Source of the DNA: Strigops habroptila
Lineage: Eukaryota; Chordata; Aves; Psittaciformes; Psittacidae
Length of the DNA: 64,000 bases
Direction of reading: 5' to 3'
NCBI RefSeq assembly: GCF_004027225.2
Contig: NC_044278.2
Coordinates: 95,348,743 to 95,412,742, forward strand
The notes beneath the pieces are model-generated. The model did no database searches. It worked only from the letters and a program-made list of their open reading frames with translations, and was not told where the DNA came from. The translations under genes and the position numbers were made by a program. Position 1 is the stretch's first letter. Every line of letters begins with the position of its first letter. This document shows positions 1-29,694 of the stretch, piece by piece.

Positions 1-1090
1 TCAATGAAACCCTCCAATGAAGACTTTTTTTCTCTCAGACAAGGGACCACCAGCTGCCACAGAAGACTTGCTAAAGTCATTTCAGCTGTGGGAGCCCTCT
101 TCTGACTGTGCTGTAGCTGCTTCACTGTCTGCAGCTGGACAGTGATGGTTTAAGGATCATGTTGCTGCTTTGGCTTTCCAAAGAAGATAAAATTAGCAGA
201 ACTTGCACTCAAAGAAGCCTTCTGAATTATAAGCAGGAGTTTGTTTTTTTAATTAAATGATTCTTGATTGACTGCTCAATGTATGACTTGTTCTGCTGTA
301 ACAGTGTTTGCAAGCAGACCCAAAACTGTTGGGCATCATACTCTAAACAATATGTAAAATGGGTCAAAGAACAAACTGTGTCTTCCTTTCACCGTTAAGA
401 AAGGATACGACTTCCATCTGTTTTGTCTTTAAAAAAATGTTTTGAATACAAAAAAGCATTGTTTAGCTACAAAAGGGTAAGTTAACAAAATAAAATGTTT
501 ATAAGAAAGCTGTGCATTTAGTCATGCTCCCTTGCCCCACAGGACCCACCTGAGGAAGGGGTGTGCTGTCACACCATGGTTCAGCAGCACCTTGCCTCTC
601 TGTCGCAAGCTGAGCAGGACCAGAGTGATCCATTGCTTGTTAAATGCCTATGCTCTCTCCATGGCTGGTACAAAGTCCTGTTCTGTGTGAAGGTGGTGAT
701 GGATAAGCACAAAGTAACAACTTTCACAAGGTGAGCTCCTGAAGTAGGACTATGAGCTATGCCCCCACAAAACAAAATACCAGTATTTTCACATGCTTAC
801 ACGGTCAGGCCTGCTGGCTGTGGAGGGCTAGAAATACAACCTTCTGCCTGCACCAAGGATTCACCAGCAACTCCCACCTAAGACAGTGTTATAACATGGA
901 GCATGGATTTATCTGGTTTTGAGGGACAAAGACAAAATTTTTAGGGAAAGACCTAAAAGCTCACATGAGCTCTTTTTCCCTATTTACTGATGAGCTTCAG
1001 AGCAGCTTAGAGGACAAGTCCTGTACTCTTGTGTTCCACCCCCTGCCAAGCTCAACCTTTAGCCTAGAGCTTGCAATCCAAAACAAGCTG
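1..1090. other. Flank downstream of RCBTB1, nothing recognised
   Basis: No exon, repeat family or RNA gene was recognised. Open frames here are under 65 codons and show no known motif. It could hold extended RCBTB1 3'UTR. Confidence 0.4.
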
Positions 1091-2418
1091 TTTATTAGAA
1101 ACATTTCTGACACATTTTGGAAGCATTCTGTCAGCCTGTCCTAGGCTGAACTCCCAACATCGTGCTGTAGAAGCTCCCTGGCTTCTCTCAACCACCCAAA
1201 ATTCTAAGCTCTGCAAAGTCACAACCCCAAAGTTAGACCTGCAGTTAACCTGAACTTCAAATCTGACGTTCCAGGTCCTTTGCTCTACTCTGTAGTTGGT
1301 GCAGATGTAGCACCTTAAAAGTATTCAGTAAAAATAGGAGTGTGTGTCCATACATATGTGCGGTAAGGTCACATATGGAAGAGCCATAGTTTGTCATCAC
1401 TGGTGTCTACAAATAAAGCTACTGTTTTCTGAAGTTGAGATCACACGTATGTGTCACGCACAGTGAAACTGGTAAGATTCAGTCATACCTGGGCTGTAGG
1501 GTTGGGCTTTTTCTTTTAAGTAAAGCAACTCCTATGCTGTAGGTAACACAAAAAGCTTGCCAGTTTTTTCAAAGGCCAAAGAAGTTCACTAGGGAACAGG
1601 TATAAAAAAAAGTGATTTTTATTACGTGTAGTTTACATTTAGACAACACTTAAATGCAAAACCCCTGCTTTCAGAACAGTGTATCCCTTCCCCTCCAAGG
1701 GAACTGACATAATCTGGAGTCATTCAAGAGGGAATTTTTTCCAATAGCCATTATAAATATTGCTTGAACAGATTACATGAAGTATACATTGCAGCTTACA
1801 TTAAGGTATACCCAAATACAGAAATTTACTTCTGATTAGATTTGCTAGTTACCCCTTTCTTCAAAGTCACTCGCATAGGCTTTGCGGATGGATGATTTGT
1901 GCACACTTTTCTAAGCACCAGATGCTTGGTTAATCATAGGCAAATGGCAAAGTCATTCACAATCATGCAAATGCAGAAGGAGATTTCCACGCCATTTGCT
2001 TCTCTATAATCCCAGGGAGTTAATGATTTAAGTGACATCATTCAGTGGCTCAGTCAGACTAGTCTCCAACCCCCAAAGAAATGGAAAGTCTTGCCAGGCA
2101 GTGCTAGAACTGCAATTTCCCAGGCTAAAGAGGCATTCTCAACACCGGCTGGTAGCCCCTGCACACCACCGTGTTTCCTCTCTCCAGCTGAAATCTTGAG
2201 CTGGTTCCACTATCCAGGTTTGCTAAATGCAAGTGAATATTTTGCTTGACATTTTACAACAGTTCACTCTTGAGCACAGAAAACTTTTGTTTTCGCTGTG
2301 GCCTTTCATGTCTTCTGGTGTAAGAGACCAGGCAACACTCACTTTTACCTGTACAGTTACAACATCCTGTTACAACTGCAGAAACCCCCTACAAACACCC
2401 ATAACTTACAGCCTCATT
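1091..2418 (-). other. RCBTB1: RCBTB1 3'UTR with two candidate poly(A) signals
   Basis: Downstream of the stop the minus strand is AT-rich with no further coding match. AATAAA hexamers on the minus strand lie at 1623-1618 and 1096-1091, giving UTRs of about 0.8 or 1.3 kb. Which is used cannot be told from sequence. Confidence 0.5.
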
Positions 2419-19655
<17,237 letters not shown>

Positions 19656-19958
19656 TTAAATGGGAGAAAATCCATGTGTTGTGGCTTTGAAAGTATAACA
19701 TTCTGTTCTGTAACAAATAATGTAATTACATATGTATGAAGGTGGACAAATAGCAAGTCACGGGTAGGGCGCTGGAAGAACAGGCATTTTCTTAACAGAA
19801 TATTTAAGTAAATTGTATTTGGTACAACTGAACACCTGCTGTTCTACAAGCAAACATTCAAACTTTGCGACTCCCCTGGTGGCAGAGGAGATTTCTGAGG
19901 GAATTTTCAGAAGGCATTTCAGCTGGAATTTCACTCATTAATTTTTTTGTAGTCTTAC

Positions 19959-20004
19959 AACTTATATATGCCACACAAGCAAGCTGTTGATGTATATGTG
20001 AAAC
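19959..20004 (-). other. RCBTB1: Possible RCBTB1 5'UTR exon
   Basis: Minus-strand splice signals frame a 46-nt segment: acceptor TTTTTATTTGCAG before 20004 and donor GTAAGAC after 19959. Mammalian RCBTB1 has noncoding 5' exons, so an alternative leader exon is possible. Only the splice motifs support this. Confidence 0.2.
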
Positions 20005-23000
20005 CTGCAAATAAAAATAAAGCAGAGCTGTTGAGCACATGACCCCAATCTGCCATCTCTCGCATAATCAAAAGCTCTTATTATGGTCAAAAACTATTTG
20101 TGAGAGCACAAAAGTATGAGATAAACTCACAAGTTTGTACAATTAAGCAGTGAAACACATCAGAGAAAAGTGATCAAGTAAAACTGTCATAATCTGTTGG
20201 AAACAAGCAGACAACATTAAAAGCTGGAAACATGCAGTGGGTATAGACATCATGCGCCAATGAACACAGACTATACAATCCATCCTTCCACAACGCTCCT
20301 TCTTCCCAGTCTCTTCAGGACAATTGCACCAGCTCAAGAACAAAGCTGACAGTCAACACAAATATAGAGAGCTTATCTAGGTCTTCGATCCTGCACAAAA
20401 GAACTGTAACATCGCTCATACCCTGAAGGGATTCTGCCACTGCTAACCTATGATAAATGCTAAGGAGTATCATCAAGTTTTTTGAGATCCTTAAAGCCCT
20501 AGATGGAGAATTCCACAGAATGTCAGTGACATGAAACAAATCACAATAAACATAAAAAAAATTAATAAGATAAATCATTTGCTTCTGACGATTCTCAAGA
20601 CTGTGCTGACAACCAAGACATGGCTTCAGAAAGCTATTCAGAACCAGCAGACAATCCCAAAATACAGATTTTTCAGTGCAGATGTTTAGTGGAAGGAGCG
20701 GGTTTGTTTTTATATTTTTAAGAAGTTTGAGAAACACTGGGGTCACAGTGGAAATATGTATACAAAAAGAATCCAACACAAACAAAACCCAGACTTGTCT
20801 CCTGATCAAATTTTGTAACCTTGCTCCAACAAACCCAGCTCTACTCTATAGGCACTTCTCTCACTAAAAGCCTGACTTCACTCTACATTTCAGGTTTGAA
20901 GCAGGTCTTGAACACACCTGAAGTCTCCAGATGGCACACTCATACTAATTATATTTGTAGAACAGCTTTTAAAAGTCTACGTGATACCACGACCACAGCA
21001 CATTCTATGCAGCTAAACAGATTTGAATGCACTTAAGCCTTCTTAATTTCTAGTCAAGTTACAAACTCAGGCCTGTCAGGTGCCAAGATTCGTTACCTTG
21101 CTTTGGCAAATCTTTTAACATATGACACTATCAATCAGTTAGGAGGAGACAGCGATGACTTGTTCATTTGCGCAGACAAAGTAATTGTTCCTTTTGACTT
21201 TCCCTATTTATTTTGCCTCGTGTAATGTACAGTTGGCAATGCACAAGCGTGTCATAAACTGGACATTACAAAAAACTATTTTCTTCACAGAAGTTCTTTT
21301 CAACATATCCTGTCAATTTAAGATATGAAGACAAAAATCTTATTTTGATGGAGAATGTCCAGTAAATTAACAACTTCTAAAGCATCCTGAGAATATACTC
21401 TACCCTTAAGGTAACCAGTTTAAAATGTGCTCCCCTTTCTCATCTCTGCACTAGGTCTTTAATCTGGTTGGCTTATTTTCCACTACTGTATGACTCAGTT
21501 AATCGCTCCTCTTCAACAAAACATTTCCAAGCACTTCCCAAACCTATGCGAGTCACACTGCATTTTCCACACCTCAAAGCTCAACTGGGTATCTTGTCAG
21601 AAAAATTAATACCAGTAGACAAAAGAAAAGCTTTCAAGCACACAAGAATTTCCAGATTGAAGACATGAGCAATGAACTCCATCCACAGATGAACCACCTT
21701 ACAATTTCTGACTCATGTACCACTGCTTTACGTAAAACAATGCTGTATATTTCCAATTTCAACTATTACTACAATCCTACAAAGTTATTTCAAAGGTTTT
21801 CCTTACAAGGTTTTTAATGGCAACTCATCTGCCACTGCCAAGTTAGTTTCTTTAATAAACCTCAATCCTAAAACCTCTCCAAGTTTAGCACAAAAATCTT
21901 TAAACAGAAGACATCTCTCTGCAATATGCACTGTTTCTCCTAAACACAGACCCTATTCCCCTCCTCTACCACTATTAAATGTTGCCCCTAGATGCTGCCA
22001 TTTGCTGCTATCATCATTCAGTTGCAACATTTTTGCACTAGCAACAGCAGCTATTTTTGTTCCTGCTTATATCTAAATGAGTGAAATTACATACAAACCT
22101 GAAAGTTGTGGGGCTTATACATGGACTTACTGTTTCTGAGCTTTAACTGTGCATGGAAAGCTGCTTTAACTACTTATTCTCCATTTTCCTCAGAAAATAA
22201 GTGCCCAACCTAGGTATAAGCACCACCAAAACAGAAATCTAACTAATTGTAGCATCCTCTAAGACATACTGCACACTTTCCAAAAGGGCAGACACTCTGC
22301 AATATGGTGATTGACCTCTCACACCAATCACACTCAGACTCCATCCTTGCACAACATTTGTCTGAACACGAGGGGAAAGGTGCGTGCAGAGTTTCCTCTG
22401 GGCAAATCCTTGCTATGACAGACTGATCTAGGAGACTTCGGTCATGTTGTTGCAAGCAGCGGCACAAAGAAAAACAGTGTCCTTCACTTACCCTTCCTGT
22501 ACTGCATCAGTAAGAGAGCTAAGGTTATTGTTTACTCCTCCTGATAATCACGCAGAGGCCTGGACCCTGCCACATTACATATTATGCAAGGTCTGCACCC
22601 TAACTGAAAGTTTGTATCTGCAAATGTAGTAGCAAATGCACGACACGGAGTCCAAAGTAATGGTTACTTTAATCTGTAAGCAAATAGCTGTTTCAATGTA
22701 TTAGCTCTCAAGCTATTGTTTAGATTCCATATGCAACATGGCAGCAGCGGCTCTAAGGCATATCTGTCACGTAGCAACATCTAGATTTTAAGTTAATTGC
22801 AGTTGAAAGCCTTAGGAGTATAAAAGTCATAAGCTTAAATTTGGTGCTCTGGTAGATAGCTGCTTTCAGAAATACTGTATGTCACTGCTTTTAATTGTCT
22901 TTTCATTTCTGCTGCATGATCCAGTGATAAACAACTATACACCATGCACCTTTACTTCTACTGCAGAGCTAACCAGCAGAGGGCACTTACATCAACAATA

Positions 23001-24372
23001 CCTCTCCTAACTACTTTGACATCTTCGAAATTATCCAACAATCTCCGTATACAAACAGGAACAGAAACAAAGATGATTGTTTAAATTTCAGTGAGGCTAA
23101 AAATAAGCAAGAAAGGATGACTTGTTGAGAAGGAAACTGAACTGGCCGTATACTGGGATAAAAAGAAATTGAACTCGGAGCAGTCAACAACATTAGGGAA
23201 AAAAAAGCTAGATCTGCTCAAGATTTAAAAAAACACCACATGGTTTCAGAGACATAAGCCCTTCAAAAATTTGGTGCTAAACTGCTCCCTACGCATTTAA
23301 CTTGTCACTAGTTTGCTTTTTAAAGAAAAGGTGTACAGGCTGATTCTCAATAATACAGGCAGGTAAACATGCATCGCTGCCTTAAAGAAAAAAAACACAA
23401 AACAAAACTAGAAAATCCACCAGTATTTACAAAATGTTTTGTTAAATGATTTTACATAAAGTTTCATAGAGTTTATAGTTCAGTTAAACAAATCCATGCT
23501 GGAGAGAACAATAGCCTAATGCAATATCCTACCAGGAAAACAGTACCCATTGTCATCACAACAAAAACACCCTATAGTTAACTCCTCAAAGATTATCCCC
23601 TAATTTGTAAAGACTATTTGAACAGAATTGCGTGTTTGTTTGCCTCACTCTTTCCTCAGGCTCCAGTGTTGCAGTTTATTCTGGCTGGTCAGATTCTCTC
23701 CTGCACAGAGAGAAACTGCAGGGTCAGGCCTTCATTTCTCCTAATTGTCTACAGGAATTATAAACAGAAGTGAGAACACAAAAGCTGGGATATCTGGCTT
23801 TAGATCAACACGAAATGACCGGCACACTTGATCCTTTTTAAGTACACCTCAACCAAGAAAGAGCAAAGTCCCAAATGTAACACTAATCTTCTCCATGTTT
23901 TCTCCAGTTTATGTCTGGGGTTTTAATCTCATATTTCAGTATTGAGAAAGAACATGGAAACAATACATACTACTGACATTAATCAGGTATGTGAAGCAAG
24001 TGATGTTATTGACGTTTTCTCCCTGCCAACAAAAGGATATTGCACTCCCTGAAATCATGTGCCTCAACACTTTCCTTAGACCTTACATAATGCAAGATTT
24101 CCGTGACAAAATCTGTGTGTTCAAACCTCTGCACGATTTATTTTTGGGTGCCTTTTATGAGCAACACAAGGAAAGAAAATCCTGCTGATCTCAGAACTGA
24201 CAACTAGACCTCCTATTTGCTTTGAGTAACCGGCTGAAAGAGATACAAGCAAGCAAAAAACACTATGCAGACTACTGAACGGAAGAGTGTTCTAGCCATA
24301 GGAAAAAACCCTTATTAGGATAACAGTCATCCACACACCATAACAAAGCTGTAATTGCCTTCTTTTTCTTTT

Positions 24373-24407
<35 letters not shown>

Positions 24408-25200
24408 CTGAACCATTACCGCAACTTACTGCACTAGTCACTCAGGACAAGACATCTTCTAAAGCAATACCTACATTCCAATCCAATGCATAGAGAGAGC
24501 ATTCAAAGGAAAACATATTAATGCTCTAAAGGATTATTGCATCTTCAAAACGCTGTTTTTCCTAAAAACCTTTGTGCTCCAAACACATTTCCATTTACGT
24601 TTTCTCATAAACCCACCCTTGTTTAAACGATTCAAGTCCATTTTACCTTTCATCAGTAGACGACAACATGCTTTCCGAAAAAGATCACTTAAACTTTGTA
24701 AACCGGAACTCTAAATGTTCCTTTTATAAAGTAAAAATTCATTTAATATTAAATTTAGCAGAACTGTATTAAAAACCTGAAGAAACACTAATTATTCGTG
24801 TTTCTTCACGAGTCCAGCGAGGGGGAAAAATATGTGGAGAGCCTTCGGGAAGCAGACAACAAAGGGAAGGATGAACTGAAACACCATGAAACCGAAAAAA
24901 ATCAAATCAAAACATACTGTGAGCACATACCGTGAGCTACGCCAAGCAGGAAGGGAGCCTTTCAGACAGCTGTGTGCGAGAAGTCACAGGCGGACCAAGG
25001 GAAAGCTTCGCCAAGTCACTTGGATGATGACCCCCGACCAAGCCCTGTTTACACGAGAAGGACCCTCTCCTCCCCCGGACGGGCACCACCGGCCCTGCCG
25101 CCCCTCACCGGGGGCCCACCCCACCCGCTCCCCACCGCGCCCGCCGAGCCGCGGCCCTCGCAGCGCCTCAAGGGAAGCTACCGCGCCCAGCGCTCCTCAC
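20005..25200 (-). other. RCBTB1: RCBTB1 5' intron region
   Basis: This is the stretch between the first coding exon and the CpG island. It is AT-rich, with many short open frames, the longest on the minus strand at 20315-20809 (164 codons, no recognised domain). A pure 30-base T run sits at 24375-24404. No CR1 or gene was recognised. Confidence 0.6.
24375..24404. repeat. Poly-T tract of 30 bases
   Basis: An uninterrupted T run (poly-A on the minus strand) preceded by a T/C-rich tract. No retrocopy body was recognised on either side. Confidence 0.95.
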
Positions 25201-25860
25201 CCAGCCGCTGCGGCATCCCCCGGCGGGCTCCCCGCGGCCGCCCCCGCTGCCTCCGAGGCGCCGCCGCCACAGCCGCTGCCGTTACCGGCCGTTAGGACCG
25301 TTACAGCCGTTCGACGCCAGCCCCGCCGCGCGCCAAAGGGGTCCCGACCGGGTGCGCAGCCCGCGCCCTGGCACCGCACACGTGACAGCGCCCGGCCGGG
25401 GCGGGGGGTGGCGTGTCACGTGACGGCAAGCCTCGGGAAGGACCCCTCCCGCTTGACCGTTCGCGCGCGCCGTCACGTGGCCGGCGGTAGGTAGTTCCTC
25501 CCCTCTCTCACCGCCTATTGGACGCGGTAAGCGCGGCCACGTGATCCTCCGCTCAGCCCCCGCGGAGCCGCCGCCGGGGCAGGTTCGGGTCCCGGTGCCG
25601 GTCCCGCCGTGAGGGGGAAGCGGGCGGGCCCCGGGGGCGCGCAGCTCCCTCCCGGCAGCTCGGCTGCGGCTCCTGCCCCGGCTGGCATCCCCCAGGCATC
25701 GCCTTGAGGCACCGCTCCCCTTGGCGGCAAGGCCGGGTGGCACCTTTCTGCCTCCACATCCTCACTGGCGTGGGGCCGAGGGGAGAACGAGGTGGGGCCG
25801 CACCCGGCCCAGGCCCCCTGCCCTGGGCACAGCCGGGCAGCATCTCGCAGGGCTGTGGTA
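25040..25860. promoter_or_regulatory. CpG island promoter of RCBTB1, possibly bidirectional
   Basis: GC and CpG content rise abruptly against the AT-rich flanks. Visible elements are CACGTG at 25379-25384, 25417-25422, 25474-25479 and 25538-25543, a GC box at about 25398-25409, a minus-strand CCAAT (ATTGG 25517-25521), and four CCGTT motifs at 25279-25311. Position and orientation fit the RCBTB1 start. ARL11 lies head-to-head, so divergent transcription is possible. The several 60-200-codon frames inside are by-products of GC richness. Confidence 0.85.
25201..25330 (-). other. RCBTB1: Candidate RCBTB1 noncoding exon 1
   Basis: A minus-strand donor-like GTGAGG follows 25201, downstream of the E-box cluster. 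An alternative GTGAGG follows 25109. The 5' end is a guess from the promoter elements. RNA evidence is needed to choose between the two donors. Confidence 0.3.
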
Positions 25861-26032
25861 GGGTCTGTGCTGGTTCTGCTGCAGGTCTGTAGTGTCTGGA
25901 ACCAGCTGCATCCTAGAGACCGTGTTAACTGTCTCCTGATGCAGTCACTTAAAAGCTTGTCTGCATTCAAAGGTATTTAGCCAGCATGTAAGTGGCTGTT
26001 ACAACTTAGCATTGGCATACAAAGAGTAATGG

Positions 26033-26286
26033 GTTAAAACTTAAACAGGGGATATTCAGGTTAGATATAAGGAAGAAGTTCTTTACAGTGAGAGTGTGAG
26101 ACACTGGCACAGATTGCCCAAAGAAGTTGTGGATGCCCCATCCCTGGCTGTGTCCAAGGCCAGGTTGCATAGGGCTCTCTCTAGAGCAACCAGGCCTAGT
26201 GGAAGGTGTCCCTGCCCTTGGCAGGGGGTTGGAACTAGGTGAGCTTAAGGTCCTTTCCAACCCAAACTGTTCTATGATTCTATAAT
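26033..26286 (+). mobile_element. CR1 LINE 3' fragment
   Basis: Sense CR1 from 'aaacaggggatattcaggtt' through the 'cactggcacagattgccc' and 'gtgtccctgcccttggca' blocks to the tail 'ttctatgattctata'. About 250 bp, 5'-truncated, just beyond the CpG island. Confidence 0.92.
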
Positions 26287-29200
26287 TTTGTCTCTTTACA
26301 GTTCTGTGTTTACACCTGCAGAGCTAGTACAAGACAGAGCTGGGGGAGGATGCAGGAAAGGGAAGATTGGAGACCAGCCCTCCCAAGAGAGCTCTTTTGC
26401 TACCCGAAGTTGTTACCAGGAAATGCCTTCTGCTTTTCTTAATATTTCCTTATTTTCCTGACTGTGCACAGGGTCAGGAGGCAGCTGAGGTTTGCAGCAG
26501 GAGGGGAACTGACCAGTCTGGAACATAAAGCAGTAGGGCAGAGCCCACTGGAAGTATCAGTTTATCTTTAGGGGCGGTCAGCATAGGAGAAGGCTGTTTA
26601 ATAAAGAGATTATAATTTTAAAAAGGGAAAAAAAAATCAATTTCATTACCCAGGAATCAAGTGTGGACGGGTTGCTCTGAGAGGGAGTCAGTGATGCTGA
26701 AGAAATTCTGCCCTGGAATATGAGGTGAGGAAAGCACAGCGGTAGGTCCGGGGTAAAAAGAAATGTTCCCTGCCAAATTCCTGCTTACTGCGCTCTCGAG
26801 TGACCTTAGCTGGCATCAGGAAGGCACTGCTGAATAGGCTGTGCAAATTCTGGAGCAACAGAAAGAGAAGGCATAAATAAGGAGATACGTTGAAAAGTGT
26901 CATCAGAACCTCCATGGGAAGCCCTAAAAAAGCCAGAATGGGAACATGCACAGCGCTTAGTTTCAGCTTGTGTTTGTAACTCCACAGAGGAATCATCAAG
27001 AACAACTGCCTTTCCTGACAGTGCTAGGGAATGGTGCGAAGGTGGAGCTGTGTAAACAGAACTTTGATCCTATTTAGTACCTGTAGAACAGACCTGCTTA
27101 GTTATGATACACAGAAACCTGGTTGTTTTAGCAAGTACTGGAACACAAGCCCCCAGTCAGGTTTTTTATTCATGTGGGTTTAAGTTTCTTGTTATTAGTT
27201 GTCACTAATCAGTTTTTACTGTGTGCAGTAGGGCCTTAAACAGTAGTTGCTGGCAGTTTATACCGTGTCTGAACTTTACAATTGGCTGAAACAGCTAAAA
27301 AATTGCTCTGTATGGAGCAGAAGTAATTTTATAATCTCTCAAATAACTAGTTTCAGTTCTTTTTCTTTCAGTTTGGCTTTTTGTAAAAGCTAAGAATAAA
27401 AAACAACCTCCCCCCACCAGTTTTTCTTGAAGGAAAGGGATATGAAACCTTATATCCATCTTGGAAAAGTTATGACAGACTGGAAACATTATGAAAGCAT
27501 TAAATACGCCAACTAGGCAAAGCCATGATATTCAGAGGCAAGTTTTGTGGAATAAAAGGAAATACTGTTAAAGACCATATGAAGACGATGTGTGTAACTC
27601 TTGCTGACTTTGGTGGGTCAGCTCAGATGCTGATCCCTCTCTCTTACACTGACAGTCTCAGCTAACATCTCTTTTTGGTAACAGTAGCAGATGACTTTGA
27701 CGTGCTTTTCTCAAGTGACTGAACTGAGAACATTGGAGATTCAAAATGGACAATAGCTCAGCGTGGAACTACACCCCAAACCTTAATGCAACTTGAATCA
27801 GTAGTTTCATTCCAAGTATACATTGTCCAAACTGGAGATCACAAAGGCGTGTGTAGTCATAGATAAATCCAAGTTTAGGAGGATTTGTAATCTTGCCAGT
27901 TGTAGATTGAAGGGTCTGTTCTGTATGGGCAGCTCTCTAAGTGACCACAGTGAAGAGTCACGATGGCAACTGTCAGTGACCCGTTAAAGGATATTATAAG
28001 AAGAACGTTATTCAAAGTGTTTCTCTCCTCATTCAGCATTATTTTTTCCACCAGTTGGTTAACTGTTTTCACTCAAACTGCAGAGCCCTAGGATACGGTG
28101 CCAGCTAAATCTGATACGTAAACTGTCTGGAGCTAAATGCCACCTGCATGGAGCTGGCATCTTAATTCCAACTCTGTTCTGCAGTCCTCACCATCAGCTT
28201 TCTGTGGATGTGAAAGAACAGGTACACATACAGCTGTTGTTCAGCAAAACCTCTTTCAAAGTGATCTTGCTGCAAAATGGTTCCAAAGGCCTCAGGGCTC
28301 GAAGTTCTCCTCTAATCAAAACAGGAACTCTGACATCTGCCGTTTGGCAGGAGCTGATTCCACTGATGGTCTCTCCATTGAGAAATGTGTGGGATAACAT
28401 TGACACTCTGTGGCCAGCCTGATAAAATGCAATCTCTGGATTTTCACAAATTTTCTTTGCTTTCATCCATTTTACCAGGTAGTAAAGTTCAGTTTGTAGC
28501 TTTCATTCTTGTTGATAATTTCCAGTATCTTTTCAATACCTTTCCTTTATTGTTAAAAAAAATGTCCTAAACATGTAAGCTAAGATAAAAACTAAGACCA
28601 AATGATAAAACTAAACCTTGCATCCAGAACCCCTGAATCTGAGGAGCGCTCAGAGTGAGACTCCGCTGTCATTTTGGAACTTGGCAAATTGTAGGAAGTG
28701 CATTTTCAGGTCCATGCTTACATCGTTGTCATTTTAATCACATTTTTTTTCCTGTGGAACTGGAATGAGGGAAGGCCCCTTAAGGGGAACTGGATTTGTA
28801 TATTGCAATTTCCTCCAGACTAATCTGGAGAGATGAGCTTTGTCAGTGTACCTCCAAGCTGTAATTTTTACTTCTTAGAAGTAACAGATATTACCTGTAT
28901 TATATATAGTGCAGGTAGGCAGTATGGTTAAGCACCATTAGATAGCCCCTGTAGGTCTTCCTCTTGGTTGCAACTGAAGGAATAGTAAAAGAAAACAAAA
29001 CACCAGTCGTTGGTTCATAGCTTTTACATTCAACAGGTGGAGGAGCAAATACTAAAATACATGAGTGGATGGTTTTGGCACACATAACACTGATACTTTT
29101 GTAGATGTACCCATATTTTGCTCTTCTTTTCAACTAGAAACATTAAGAATGATGGGAGAATTGAAATTAAAGCATTTCAAGATAGTCAGAGCTGTATTTT

Positions 29201-29694
29201 AACTAGTTTCTAATGTGAAAACAGCATATATGCAGTATGTAGCATAGATGAATGTATGACCTAAACTGGGACAGAGATCAGCCATAAGAGGAAGAGCTAA
29301 TGAATAGTCTCAGAAAAGGGAGCGATGGTGTTAGGATAGGTGAGGAAACCAGAGATGCTCAGTTTTTAATTGCCTCGAGGAGACAAAGCTGAGATGTTAG
29401 GATTCAAGGAGGCAGAGACCTGTGAATTAAAGACATAAGAAAAAGGACCTGGAAATGAGAGTTCCAGTGGTATAGACAGAAGACAGAGCATTACCAATTT
29501 ATATTATATTGTAAAAACTAAACCAATTTTGGTAGCACTTGAATAGATGAGTCTACAGAGAGGACCTGCATCCTAGTAAAATTCTAAACAGCTTTGGAAA
29601 TGATAAATTCAGAGATTGGAATAACAATATTTATTAAAAATATTCTTCAGTCATATACAAAAGACACGGTAGTTCAAACGGAAATCAAAGCAAG
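26287..29694. other. Intergenic, no gene recognised
   Basis: A few open frames occur, including minus 26688-27005 (hydrophobic, unrecognised) and a segment open on both strands at 28063-28466. None shows a known domain. It may be intron if ARL11 also starts in the CpG island. Confidence 0.5.

Noticed and set aside
20315-20809. 164-codon minus-strand ORF in the RCBTB1 5' intron
   Set aside because: It is AT-rich with hydrophobic composition and no recognisable domain. It lies in an intron and no splice context supports it.
24886-25970. Overlapping 60-200-codon ORFs across the CpG island on both strands
   Set aside because: Low-complexity Pro/Ala/Arg/Gly translations result from GC richness and scarcity of stops. 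They overlap each other and the promoter motifs.
26688-27005. 105-codon hydrophobic minus ORF near the CpG island, checked as a possible EBPL-like membrane protein
   Set aside because: No EBPL signature segments are present and the position is on the wrong side of ARL11.
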